From a virus, in IMG/VR virus record IMGVR_UViG_3300025108_000236, positions 1 through 30,783 of that record: DNA of 30,783 bases. One strand, 5' to 3'. Positions 1-6,171 of the stretch are shown here, piece after piece (position 1 is the first letter of the stretch; every line of letters begins with the position of its first letter). The notes beneath the pieces were generated by a model. It searched no databases. It was given only the letters and a program-made list of their open reading frames with translations, and was not told the DNA's origin. Position numbers and translations under genes: made by a program.

Positions 1-45
1 CTCGGCCTCTTCACTTATCAATGGTGATGCTGTATAATCGGTCAT
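1..45 (-). CDS. Partial early gene, first 15 codons only
   Basis: The first 15 codons of a leftward gene that continues past the left edge. It begins at an ATG at 45 and reads MTDYTASPLISEEAE. An excellent Shine-Dalgarno (AGGAGG on the minus strand, about 52-57) sits just upstream, so the start is convincing. It lies directly downstream of the YqaJ-like exonuclease gene in the same operon. Phage YqaJ exonucleases are often paired with a single-strand annealing protein (RecT/Erf type), so that is one possibility. Nothing in the 15 residues visible here tests it. Confidence 0.6.
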   Translation of the reverse strand, partial: MTDYTASPLISEEAE

Positions 46-95
46 GCTGTTACCTCCTTTCGACAGCGGGGGCAGGGTTTCTACTCCCCTGTCCC

Positions 96-911
96 CTACT
101 TTTTTATGTTGATGCGTAGCGAACCACGCTTGTCTCGTTTGATACTAAGTTCATCGGTATAGACCTCGCGTTCATCTAGCCCGACCATTGCTTTCAATTC
201 TTTCCCGGCCGCTGCGTGTTCTTTCGCGGCTTCCTTTGTGCTGATGTATTCGGCTGCTCTCACTCTGAAATAGTTGTCGCTGCTTGCGTCACGCGCCACC
301 ATATCGTTGATTGCAATCCTGTCTATGCCAGCAGAGAAGTGCGGCATTGATAGTGGCGGCTCTTCTTTACGCTCAACATAACCCCAAAACTCTTTGAGAT
401 GTTCGAGCATTGTCTGAATGTATTCCTCATTCTTTGCAACCTTCACATATTCATAGCGACCATTGCCAAAGATGTTTGCGAAATACATTGCCTTCACCCC
501 AGAGATTTCTAGGTAAAGCTGTAGCTGTGGCATGTATCTTTCAAGCTGGCTATTGATGGTGGCTCTGTCATTCGTGTGCTTGCACTCCAAACCATATCGC
601 TCACCGCGCATCATAAACTCAGCGTCAAGCGTTGCTCGGCAGGGAATGCCGTCCCACTTGTAGTGATAGCGTTGTTCATGCGTGGCTGCGTTGGGGTCTT
701 TGAAGCACTCAACTTGCATGTGCTTTGAGAACCACTTGATGTTAAACTCCTCAGTCCAAACGCCAAGCTGAACAGGCAAGACATCGGACAAGTCAACGCC
801 TTTTTTGTAGCCCATCTTCTCCAGCCAAAGGTCGTGCCAATCACCGTCCATGATTCGCAAGGCACAACTGCCGCCGATAGATGCTTTTCTGATTTCGTTA
901 TCTCTACTCAT
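96..911 (-). CDS. YqaJ-like PD-(D/E)XK exonuclease (viral recombinase family)
   Basis: A predicted alkaline-exonuclease-type DNA nuclease of 271 residues that would resect double-stranded DNA ends for phage recombination or replication. The visible pattern fits the YqaJ/lambda-Exo fold: an N-terminal IGGS segment (12-15), a conserved QLGVWTEEF helix (49-57), the metal-binding aspartate in ATLDA (D96), the E109-x-K111 of the LECKHTN motif, then a downstream YMPQLQLYL helix (127-134). The ATG at 911 has a GGAAGG Shine-Dalgarno. It sits in the leftward replication operon 26 bp after the preceding gene, and the next gene follows within 51 bp. The catalytic residues are seen. The exonuclease role is known for the family, and action on phage concatemers is inferred. 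Confidence 0.85.
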   Translation of the reverse strand: MSRDNEIRKASIGGSCALRIMDGDWHDLWLEKMGYKKGVDLSDVLPVQLGVWTEEFNIKWFSKHMQVECFKDPNAATHEQRYHYKWDGIPCRATLDAEFMMRGERYGLECKHTNDRATINSQLERYMPQLQLYLEISGVKAMYFANIFGNGRYEYVKVAKNEEYIQTMLEHLKEFWGYVERKEEPPLSMPHFSAGIDRIAINDMVARDASSDNYFRVRAAEYISTKEAAKEHAAAGKELKAMVGLDEREVYTDELSIKRDKRGSLRINIKK

Positions 912-937
912 TTACCTTCCTTTCAATACAAATTAGG

Positions 938-1468
938 TCAGTTCGTATCAGTTTGTCCAGCATTTAATAGCCGTTCTTTTGCTTTTTCTGGTATGCGGCA
1001 CAGCACCTTTGCCATGTGGCTGTTGCCTAGTTCTTTCTTGGTGCGTTCAATCGCTGCATCACACTTCTCGATTGTCCAGCCCTGTCCAGCGGGGTCGGTC
1101 TTGCCTGCGCGAGGCTGCTCGTCTTGGTGTGAGCTTGTTGTTTCAAACAACCTGTTTGCTTTTGTATTGCGCTGTTGCCACTCGGCATTTACTTTAGCTG
1201 CATGTTTGCCGACCAAGTGTGGTGTAAACCAAATGCGAAAGTCGTGTGCTGATACGCATTTGTCCCACACTCTGCCAAGCAAATCGTTGAACACATCTGC
1301 ATTGGGTATGTCGCTGCTTAACCGAGAGTTGATTGCCTTTCTGATTTCCTCTCCGTAAAGTTTTTTTGATGCGTCACTCTGCTTTACATTGTTTGGTGGC
1401 AGATACATCGTTGTCATCTTGCGAACAAAGTGTTCGTGAATCAGTGCTTCTCTTTGCTCAAAGTTCAT
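938..1468 (-). CDS. Hypothetical early phage protein
   Basis: A 176-residue soluble protein I do not recognise. The N-terminal half is helical and charged, with VWDKCVSAHDFRIWF around 66-81. A low-complexity Gln/Asp/Gly linker follows near 113-129, then a helical C-terminus. The ATG at 1468 has a clear GGAGAAG Shine-Dalgarno and overlaps the end of the DnaA-domain gene by 11 bp, so the two are probably translationally coupled. Its place between a DnaA-like protein and the YqaJ exonuclease suggests a replication or recombination accessory such as a helicase loader or initiator partner. That is only context, as no motif shows it. Confidence 0.65.
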   Translation of the reverse strand: MNFEQREALIHEHFVRKMTTMYLPPNNVKQSDASKKLYGEEIRKAINSRLSSDIPNADVFNDLLGRVWDKCVSAHDFRIWFTPHLVGKHAAKVNAEWQQRNTKANRLFETTSSHQDEQPRAGKTDPAGQGWTIEKCDAAIERTKKELGNSHMAKVLCRIPEKAKERLLNAGQTDTN

Positions 1469-1874
1469 TTAACTTCTCCATTTGAAAGCGTTCAACCATC
1501 TCTTGAACCTCGGCTTTTAGTTTGTCCAAACCATCGCGCCGTTGGATTTCATATTGCAACGCAAGCAAATGCGTTTGCTCTATCTTGAAAGCATAGTTAC
1601 TGTTTTGCTCCATAAGAGATTCGCATTTCTTTAACCCGTGCAGGATAGTTGTATGGTCACGATCCAAATAATTCCCTAGCGTTGTGGTTGTGTGTGCTGT
1701 GTTGCGATAGCCCAGATAATACAAGGCATGGCGACCGGCCATTACAAAGCCCACCCGCCGCTTGCCTAGCAATAAGTTTTGCTCGATACCAAAGGTTTCG
1801 CATATCGCTCGGATTAAACTCTTGACCGAGTAGGTCTCTTGCTTTTCTGCTTCAATCGTTATTGTCATGTTCAT
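1458..1874 (-). CDS. Stand-alone DnaA domain IV (DNA-binding) protein
   Basis: A 138-residue protein carrying only the C-terminal double-stranded-DNA-binding domain of bacterial DnaA. It shows the basic loop LLLGKRR (34-40) and the DnaA signature DRDHTTILHGLKKC (71-84), close to the host consensus GRDHTTVLHA. The AAA+ ATPase domain of DnaA is absent: residues 1-20 are a short lead-in and 95-138 form a charged, probably coiled helix. Known DnaA proteins bind TTATCCACA-type boxes through this domain. The phage version could mark its own origin, compete with host DnaA or repress a promoter. The ATG at 1874 follows GGAGAAAG; an ATG two codons later (1868) is an alternative. It overlaps the Hjc-like gene by 23 bp. 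Confidence 0.85.
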   Translation of the reverse strand: MNMTITIEAEKQETYSVKSLIRAICETFGIEQNLLLGKRRVGFVMAGRHALYYLGYRNTAHTTTTLGNYLDRDHTTILHGLKKCESLMEQNSNYAFKIEQTHLLALQYEIQRRDGLDKLKAEVQEMVERFQMEKLNEL

Positions 1875-2199
1875 TTTCTTTCTCCATTAGTTCTTCTACA
1901 ATTCTATCAGGCACAATCAGCACCCATTTTGGTGAGCCTTCTTCCCCTTTGCCCAGCTTGAACAGGGCAACGTCTCGATTTTTTAAGACCGAGAACGGCG
2001 AGGGAAAGCCTTTCTCTTTGCGGTATTTGACCTCGGCAATGTAGTCCCGGCCGTTCAAGTTGATAACCAAGTCACCCGAATATTCTCCTCCAAGCGCGCC
2101 GGATAGAGGCTGGCGTTTGACTGGCAAGCCCCACTCCTTGAACAGTTTCACGAACCAGTTTTCGTGATACGTTCCTTTTGCTTTACTTTTGCTGGTCAC
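1852..2199 (-). CDS. Hjc-like Holliday junction resolvase / PD-(D/E)XK endonuclease
   Basis: A 115-residue nuclease resembling archaeal-type Hjc resolvases. It shows KGTYHENWFVKLFKEWG with E13, a basic QPLSGALGG segment (30-38), D43 in SGDLVI and the E56-x-K58 core of IAEVKYR. Hjc family enzymes cut four-way DNA junctions. Here the likely substrates are branched replication or recombination intermediates before packaging. The start is a GTG at 2199-2197, preceded by GGAG at good spacing and lying inside the 3' end of the zinc-ribbon gene. It sits two genes away from the YqaJ exonuclease, making a coherent recombination set. The fold is well supported; true junction specificity is inferred. 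Confidence 0.8.
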   Translation of the reverse strand: MTSKSKAKGTYHENWFVKLFKEWGLPVKRQPLSGALGGEYSGDLVINLNGRDYIAEVKYRKEKGFPSPFSVLKNRDVALFKLGKGEEGSPKWVLIVPDRIVEELMEKENEHDNND

Positions 2200-2359
2200 T
2201 TTGCTTCTCCGTTTGTGCTTTGGTGTAACAGGGGTCGCACCATGTTTCGTGTTCTACGGGGTCGGGATTGACTAGCAACATAACAAATTCGTGTCGAATA
2301 TCTCCACAAACGTCACACTTTGCCGGCTGCCCTTGCTTGTCTATCTTTCTTTTTTTCAT
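2183..2359 (-). CDS. Small zinc-ribbon protein (58 aa)
   Basis: A 58-residue gene. It has a basic N-terminus (MKKRKIDKQG), then CDVC at residues 15-18 and CDPC at 41-44. These two CxxC knuckles are typical of a one-zinc ribbon and could bind DNA, RNA or protein. The ATG at 2359 lies one base after the stop of the upstream gene, and its 3' end overlaps the GTG of the Hjc-like gene by 17 bp, so it fits the operon without a gap. No specific function can be assigned from the sequence. Confidence 0.7.
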   Translation of the reverse strand: MKKRKIDKQGQPAKCDVCGDIRHEFVMLLVNPDPVEHETWCDPCYTKAQTEKQSDQQK

Positions 2360-2360
2360 G

Positions 2361-2609
2361 TTAAGATAACTTGGTTACGTTATATTCATCATCTTCAATC
2401 TGGGTAGCCTTCACACTTCCCATCATTTCGTTTGTAACATGATGCTCATGGTTGCCAGACCTCCATATTTCTAATGCTTCCTCTTGACTGTCGGCATAAA
2501 TCTCATATTCCCACGCACATTCCACATCGGCCAAAATTAAAAATCTCCGTGGCTCCGGCGTTGTGTGTCCGTCCTCTTGCATAAATTCGTAAATGTCTTC
2601 CGCGTCCAT
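2361..2609 (-). CDS. Hypothetical acidic protein (82 aa)
   Basis: An 82-residue, acidic protein that I do not recognise as a named family. The segment RRFLILADVECAWEYEIYADSQEEALEIW (21-49) has a beta-strand/helix pattern like small domains with a sensory xxADSxEEAxxxx helix, which are common in phage accessory proteins of unknown role. The ATG at 2609 has GGAG upstream, overlapping the end of the preceding gene. Its stop is followed one base later by the next ATG. Confidence 0.6.
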   Translation of the reverse strand: MDAEDIYEFMQEDGHTTPEPRRFLILADVECAWEYEIYADSQEEALEIWRSGNHEHHVTNEMMGSVKATQIEDDEYNVTKLS

Positions 2610-2613
2610 TGTT

Positions 2614-2799
2614 TTATCTCCACTCGTTTGGGTAAATTACTTTGCTGGGTGTCTCATCTATCATGTCAGGATACTTGACCTCCAGCTTGTTCAAATGGTC
2701 TGCAATGACCATCAATTCACAGGCCGCAGCGTCCGCTTGCTGCTTGTTGCCTGCCTCTAGGGCTTCGATATAGACCCCGATTGTGCGTCTCCAATTCAT
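2614..2799 (-). CDS. Hypothetical helical protein (61 aa)
   Basis: A 61-residue protein with two predicted helices (about 4-18 and 20-41) and the C-terminal sequence PSKVIYPNEWR; I do not recognise it. The reading frame is open further upstream, but the ATG at 2799 has an ideal GGAGGA Shine-Dalgarno and forms an ATGA overlap with the stop of a 40-codon gene. I therefore take 2799 as the start, not the ATG at 2991. Confidence 0.6.
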   Translation of the reverse strand: MNWRRTIGVYIEALEAGNKQQADAAACELMVIADHLNKLEVKYPDMIDETPSKVIYPNEWR

Positions 2800-2918
2800 T
2801 TTATCCTCCAAAAAAGAATGGTGTTCAGTAACCGTTGCCATTTTCGCTTGCGCCATTGCCATCGGTTGAGGCTTTGGCGGTGCAGTTCGTCCCGTATCAT
2901 GTCGCGTCCTAGTTTCAT
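2796..2918 (-). CDS. Tiny Trp/Arg-rich basic protein (40 aa)
   Basis: A 40-codon gene, unusually rich in Arg/Lys (12 of 40) and Trp (4), for example RWQWRKRKWQR at residues 19-29, ending FWRIK. It is joined by ATGA overlaps at both ends: its ATG (2918-2916) overlaps the TGA of the 93-residue gene, and its own TGA (2798-2796) overlaps the next ATG. A GAGG sequence lies about 8 bases before the start. The double overlap argues for real translation. The composition suggests nucleic-acid or membrane binding. It could also be a translational-coupling relay with no important product. Confidence 0.5.
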   Translation of the reverse strand: MKLGRDMIRDELHRQSLNRWQWRKRKWQRLLNTILFWRIK

Positions 2919-3196
2919 TGTGCGGCCTCGGCTTTCTTTTGCATGATTGACGCAACCAAGCCTTGCCGTGGCGTGTCTTTGATTTGCTCAATCAATCCAT
3001 CAAGCGTTGCAATATGTTCGGCAGGAATGTTTTCCGCTTCCCAATTCTTCAAGGCGCGTTGCGTGAATGTCTCGCGGTTAAAGTTTGGGTTTGTTTCTTC
3101 CAGCTTGTCGGCTATGACCTCAATGCTGGTTGGTTTCTCTAGCAGAGGCGCGATGTCGTCTGCAATAAATTCAAAATGTTGGCGTGAAAGTTTCAT
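2915..3196 (-). CDS. Hypothetical helical protein (93 aa)
   Basis: A 93-residue, mainly helical protein beginning MKLSRQHFEFIADDIAPLL and ending with an Ala/Lys/Gln-rich tail. No family is recognised. The middle (about residues 40-60) has the pattern FTQRALKNWEAENIP, reminiscent of small phage proteins of the replication region. The ATG at 3196 follows AAAGGAG at ideal spacing. The stop overlaps the next start as ATGA. Confidence 0.6.
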   Translation of the reverse strand: MKLSRQHFEFIADDIAPLLEKPTSIEVIADKLEETNPNFNRETFTQRALKNWEAENIPAEHIATLDGLIEQIKDTPRQGLVASIMQKKAEAAQ

Positions 3197-3210
3197 CTGT
3201 TTCTACTCCT

Positions 3211-3432
3211 TTAGATTTCTACGCTATCAAATACGCGATAGCCTGATTTATATTCTTTGATTTTATACTTGCACCGCTTCCCCTCCCATGCGTGCGGCAC
3301 GATTTCATAAGCCCAGCCAGCATTTGAAAGCGTGGCGGCTTTTGTTCCGTCTTCCATCTCAATGTGAAAACGTGGGTTTCCAACCTTGCTATTTTGCAAG
3401 CGGCTGATTGATTTGATGACTGATTGTGACAT
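3211..3432 (-). CDS. Hypothetical beta-rich protein (73 aa)
   Basis: A 73-residue protein of unknown function. Its alternating hydrophobic pattern (PRFHIEMEDG, then AGWAYEIVPHAW and GYRVFDSVEI) suggests a compact beta-barrel or SH3-like fold, with a basic KRCKYKIKEYKSG patch near 52-64. The ATG at 3432 is preceded by AGGAGT. It is separated from its neighbours by 10-15 bp in the leftward operon. Confidence 0.6.
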   Translation of the reverse strand: MSQSVIKSISRLQNSKVGNPRFHIEMEDGTKAATLSNAGWAYEIVPHAWEGKRCKYKIKEYKSGYRVFDSVEI

Positions 3433-3442
3433 GATTTTACTC

Positions 3443-3919
3443 CTATATTTCCCATACTGATTTAACTATGCGGTTCGCATCGCCTGACCTGATAAGGTCA
3501 TGCTTTACATCGTGGCTGCCGCCTTGGTCGATAATGCGACCGTCTCGATATATCAGCACATGCCTCGTTATGGTGATGATGTAGTTTTTGCTCTCATCTA
3601 AATGCTGCAAGACTGTTTTTAAGCGTTGGCGGCGGGTGAGTTTGATTTCCTTAAAGTCGATATTGTGAGCCTGACAAAAGCGGCGGCGGTCTGATATGCT
3701 CGTCTGGCCTCTGTAATTATTGCTTGCCTTTCTATGTTTTTTAAACCATTCAAAGGCGTTGTTGATGTCAAAGCCGAAACCATTCGCCACGGCAAAGACA
3801 CCACAGCAGCCCATTTGTGCGGCGGCGCGTCCCTGTATTTCTGTTTGAGTGATTGCGATATAATCGGGCTTTTCCCAAGTGTCGCTCTGTGGAATGAAAT
3901 TAAAGGCCAGTTGTGTCAT
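3443..3919 (-). CDS. Possible papain-fold cysteine protein, first gene of the early operon
   Basis: A 158-residue protein, the first gene after the leftward promoter. I do not recognise its family, but its order of motifs resembles a papain-like core. A glutamine (Q35) is followed by a Gly-Cys-Cys-Gly motif (C38, C39) at the start of a hydrophobic helix (GVFAVANGFGF). About 80 residues later comes RHVLIYRDGRIIDQGG, with H120 in a beta strand followed by D126 or D131. This is the Gln/Cys...His...Asp arrangement of C39 and other papain-fold peptidases. An early protein of this type could process or deamidate a host target, but this is inference. The start at 3919 has GGAGGT; the frame is open upstream to 4033 without a comparable Shine-Dalgarno and across the promoter. 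Confidence 0.65.
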   Translation of the reverse strand: MTQLAFNFIPQSDTWEKPDYIAITQTEIQGRAAAQMGCCGVFAVANGFGFDINNAFEWFKKHRKASNNYRGQTSISDRRRFCQAHNIDFKEIKLTRRQRLKTVLQHLDESKNYIITITRHVLIYRDGRIIDQGGSHDVKHDLIRSGDANRIVKSVWEI

Positions 3920-3955
3920 GATTGCGTTACCTCCTACAGTCTCAACCATGTGTAT

Positions 3956-3984
3956 AATATAGGGGATAACTGTATCAGCGTCAA
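3956..3984 (-). promoter_or_regulatory. Strong sigma70-type leftward promoter
   Basis: On the minus strand, TTGACG (3984-3979), a 17-bp spacer and TATATT (3961-3956) form a near-consensus host sigma70 promoter. Transcription would start about 3949, giving a leader of about 30 bases with the GGAGGT Shine-Dalgarno before the ATG at 3919. It is placed to drive the whole leftward operon. A partial DnaA-box match (TTATCCCCT, 3969-3961, 7 of 9) overlaps its spacer and -10 edge. Confidence 0.7.
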
Positions 3985-4202
3985 TAATAAAGTGTGTAAT
4001 CTTATTGTTTTGTTTACCCTGTTTGCGCAACATTGTTTCGTTTCATTGAAAGATTATTGCTTTCTTGCCTTCCTCCTCTCATTCCCTCTTGCTTTCTCTT
4101 GACAAACCCTCTTAAACTCCGCTTATGCGGCGCGCTTCGTGCCGGATATAGGATTATGTGCTAGCGACAATCTAGCAGAAGGGGAGAAGGGAAATAAAAG
4201 AA
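3985..4202. other. Divergent intergenic region with pyrimidine tract and possible rightward promoter
   Basis: No gene is seen here. It separates the leftward early operon from the rightward late genes. From 4060 to 4100, 38 of 41 bases on the plus strand are pyrimidines. A perfect -35 hexamer TTGACA (4099-4104) follows and could serve the terminase operon, but the matching -10 is poor (TATGCG at 4124-4129 with 19-bp spacing). Short hairpins (CCGC-TTAT-GCGG, about 4119-4130, and CGGC/GCCG next to it) lie at the same place. A position between divergent units and beside the small terminase gene is also where an origin or packaging site could be. AAGGGGAGAAGGG just before 4203 supplies the ribosome binding site. 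Confidence 0.45.
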
Positions 4203-4589
4203 ATGGGTAATGCAGTCAAAGACCCTGTCACCGGTTTGACAGAGAAACAAACGGCGTTAGTCGAACACCTCGTAACGAATGGCGGCACCATAAAAGACGC
4301 GGCAGCGGTCGCCGGCTACGCAGAGGGTGAGACCGGAAGGGTCAGCGCTTCCAAGACCTTAGCCCTTCCACATGTGCAATCATACATGCATGAAAGAATG
4401 AGGCAGGAGTTGGGCGTTAAAGCAACCCTAGCCGCCCATCAGGTCGCACGCTTAGCAGTCAACGCAAAGTCTGAATACGTCCAGTTGGAAGCAAGCAAAG
4501 ACATCATGGACAGGGCAGGACTCAAAGCACCAGAGAAGCACATGCACTTGCACGCAGGAGACATCAAGGTAGAGATTGACCTCGGATAA
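4203..4589 (+). CDS. Terminase small subunit
   Basis: A 128-residue DNA-recognition subunit of the packaging motor. The N-terminal half has the helix-turn-helix pattern of small terminases (LTEKQTALVEHLVTNGG, then AAAVAGY at 34-40, followed by SKTLALPHVQSYMHERM). The central helices include AKSEYVQLEASKDIMDRAGLK, and the acidic tail GDIKVEIDLG would contact the large subunit. It should form a ring that binds the phage packaging site and stimulates the large subunit encoded at 7529-9049. Purine-rich sequence before the ATG provides ribosome binding. It is the first rightward gene. Separation from the large terminase by about 3 kb of other genes is unusual, as the two are commonly adjacent. Confidence 0.8.
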   Translation: MGNAVKDPVTGLTEKQTALVEHLVTNGGTIKDAAAVAGYAEGETGRVSASKTLALPHVQSYMHERMRQELGVKATLAAHQVARLAVNAKSEYVQLEASKDIMDRAGLKAPEKHMHLHAGDIKVEIDLG

Positions 4590-4779
4590 TCGTGTCGTAA
4601 ATAACGCTGGGTTGACTCTGTTGGTAGGGGGGAGGGGGAAAAACCGGACGTAGTTATATATATTATGTCCTATACAAACATTATTTCCTCTCAAGGCTCC
4701 ACAACATTCCCTCTTCTCTTTCGTTGGTAAAAAACCTATAATTAAATCCATAAATTTTTTTTAGGTCAAAAGGTTCGTT
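4590..4779. other. Intergenic region after small terminase: G-tract and AT hairpin
   Basis: No gene is seen. It holds an 18-base homopurine run (A-G6-A-G5-A5, 4626-4643), directly followed by a hairpin at 4646-4670 (arms GGACGTAGT and ATTATGTCC, 9 pairs as RNA with two G-U, loop TATATAT), and a T8 run at 4755-4762. The hairpin has no adjacent T tract, so it is not a standard terminator. AAAGG at about 4769-4773 is the ribosome binding site of the next gene. Candidate roles are a cos/pac packaging site, a phage-type promoter or an RNA processing site. Confidence 0.4.
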
Positions 4780-5892
4780 ATGGCTTTCAAGATACTCCCA
4801 GCTAACGCTGTTGCCTTTGCTAGGTTTATGCTGGGTAATAAGATCACCAATGCGTTGGGCGTTGAGGTTGCCAGCCAGACCGACATGAACCTTTCTTTGC
4901 TGGATGAGAACGCTAAAGATGTTTTGCGCGGGGCTGTTGCTAATGCTCGCAAAGCTGGCCGCAGCTATGTTGAGTATAAAGACTATCCGGCTATGGCCTC
5001 CGGGGAACGTCCTGAAAAATTTTATAGCGGTAAAAGGTCTGCAAGAGATTTGTTTGATCTTTATGTTGAGTCGGCAACTGACCCTGTCTTTGAAATGTTT
5101 AGTTCTGTTGGAGGCTTTGTTTTTGAAGACTCCCCTGATGGTGGCTTTATTATTCCAAACGACCCGTTTGACTTCGATCGCTCGAAGTCTCCAAAGGTTC
5201 GCAAAGAGAGAGACGCTTACTCAAAGGTAGTGCATCTTGCTCAAGACATTCCTCAAACCTATAAATTTTCTTTATCAGGAACCATTCCTCCAAGGGGTGG
5301 CAATCAGTTTGATACTGAATACTTAGGCAAGATGGTGACAGCAGCATATAATACTGCTTCTGATGTCTTGATGACCTATGGCAATCTTGCAAAGGATGCG
5401 TTGCCGTTAGAGTTTATTGCGACTGCGCGCGAAGCTGTTGATAGATATGCTGACTCCTTTTCTACTAAACCTACTGAGGTTGATTTGGCGGAGGTAAACT
5501 TTCCGAATATGGAGGCGTTGCCCGATTGGGTGGGAGATATGGTTGGTAAGTTTGTTCCCGATGGAATTGAACTGGCCAGTAAGTATGATGATGGCTTTAA
5601 CCTTGACTTGAAGCTGCCTCGCATTGACAGAACCTTTGGTGACATTCTTGATGTTGATATTGATATGTCAGTTCCCAGCCCTCGGCTTCCAGCTGCGTTT
5701 TTAAGTGATGAGCGTCTTACGCAAGTTAAGGATGCTGTAACACAATCTTTTAATGCAATGACTCCGCCCAAAGCAGATGAGCTTAACTTCAATCAAGCCT
5801 TTGCTAGAAACCGAGCATTGGGTCGAGAAGACTTTGAGTGGCGCGGAAACAAATACCACACACGTTACAAGGAAGAGATGAATGTCGCGTGA
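4780..5892 (+). CDS. Unknown phage protein (370 aa), probable virion or packaging-associated
   Basis: A 370-residue soluble protein with no signal peptide or membrane segment; I do not recognise its family. The N-terminus (MAFKILPANAVAFARFMLGNK) is amphipathic. Around 103-135 there is a compact Gly/Asp-rich beta motif (SVGGFVFEDSPDGGFIIPND, then PFDFDRS). The middle is acidic and helical, with several repeats of a proline-bounded leucine pattern. The C-terminal 30 residues form a small separate motif, FxxAFARxRxxGxxxFxWRGxxYxTxxKEE, which I recall seeing as a detachable tail on other phage structural proteins. It lies between the two terminase genes and overlaps the next gene by 11 bp. A virion or packaging role is inferred from position only. 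Confidence 0.65.
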   Translation: MAFKILPANAVAFARFMLGNKITNALGVEVASQTDMNLSLLDENAKDVLRGAVANARKAGRSYVEYKDYPAMASGERPEKFYSGKRSARDLFDLYVESATDPVFEMFSSVGGFVFEDSPDGGFIIPNDPFDFDRSKSPKVRKERDAYSKVVHLAQDIPQTYKFSLSGTIPPRGGNQFDTEYLGKMVTAAYNTASDVLMTYGNLAKDALPLEFIATAREAVDRYADSFSTKPTEVDLAEVNFPNMEALPDWVGDMVGKFVPDGIELASKYDDGFNLDLKLPRIDRTFGDILDVDIDMSVPSPRLPAAFLSDERLTQVKDAVTQSFNAMTPPKADELNFNQAFARNRALGREDFEWRGNKYHTRYKEEMNVA

Positions 5893-6166
5893 TCCTCGAT
5901 TAGTTCGTGCAGGAGTGAAGGGTTTTAATAAACCTCAGAGAACTCCCAACCACCCCAAGAAGTCTCATGTAGTTGTCGCCAAAGAAGGCGATAAGGTTAA
6001 GACCATTCGTTTTGGTGAGCAGGGTGCCTCTACTGCTGGCAAGCCCAAGGCCGGTGAGTCAGAGCGTATGAAAAAAAAGCGCGCAAGCTTCAAGGCGCGT
6101 CATAGAAAAAACATTGCCAAAGGCAAGATGTCTGCGGCATACTGGGCTAATAAGGTTAAATGGTGA
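5882..6166 (+). CDS. Small basic conserved phage protein (94 aa)
   Basis: A 94-residue, strongly basic protein. It begins MSRDPRLVRAGVKGFNKPQR, has a beta-like centre KSHVVVAKEGDKVKTIRFGEQG (27-48) and ends with a helical basic tail (KKKRASFKARHRKNIAKGKMSAAYWANKVKW). I recall near-identical layouts in other marine phage genomes as conserved proteins without a known function. The ATG at 5882 has GGAAGAG upstream and overlaps the preceding gene by 11 bp. It is the first of a chain of small basic genes before the large terminase. The tail would suit nucleic-acid binding. Confidence 0.7.
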   Translation: MSRDPRLVRAGVKGFNKPQRTPNHPKKSHVVVAKEGDKVKTIRFGEQGASTAGKPKAGESERMKKKRASFKARHRKNIAKGKMSAAYWANKVKW

Positions 6167-6171
6167 TTTAA

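Noticed and set aside
834-1358. Long rightward open frame (174 codons)
   Set aside because: It is antisense to the YqaJ-like gene start and to the unknown at 938-1468, both with good starts and coding character; it has no Shine-Dalgarno and no sensible composition.
2800-2991. Upstream start (2991) for the 61-residue protein
   Set aside because: The extra 64 residues overlap the 40-codon and 93-codon genes and lack a Shine-Dalgarno, whereas 2799 has GGAGGA and ATGA coupling.
3734-4102. Rightward 122-codon frame across the early promoter
   Set aside because: It is antisense to the papain-like gene and runs across the promoter region; no start signal.
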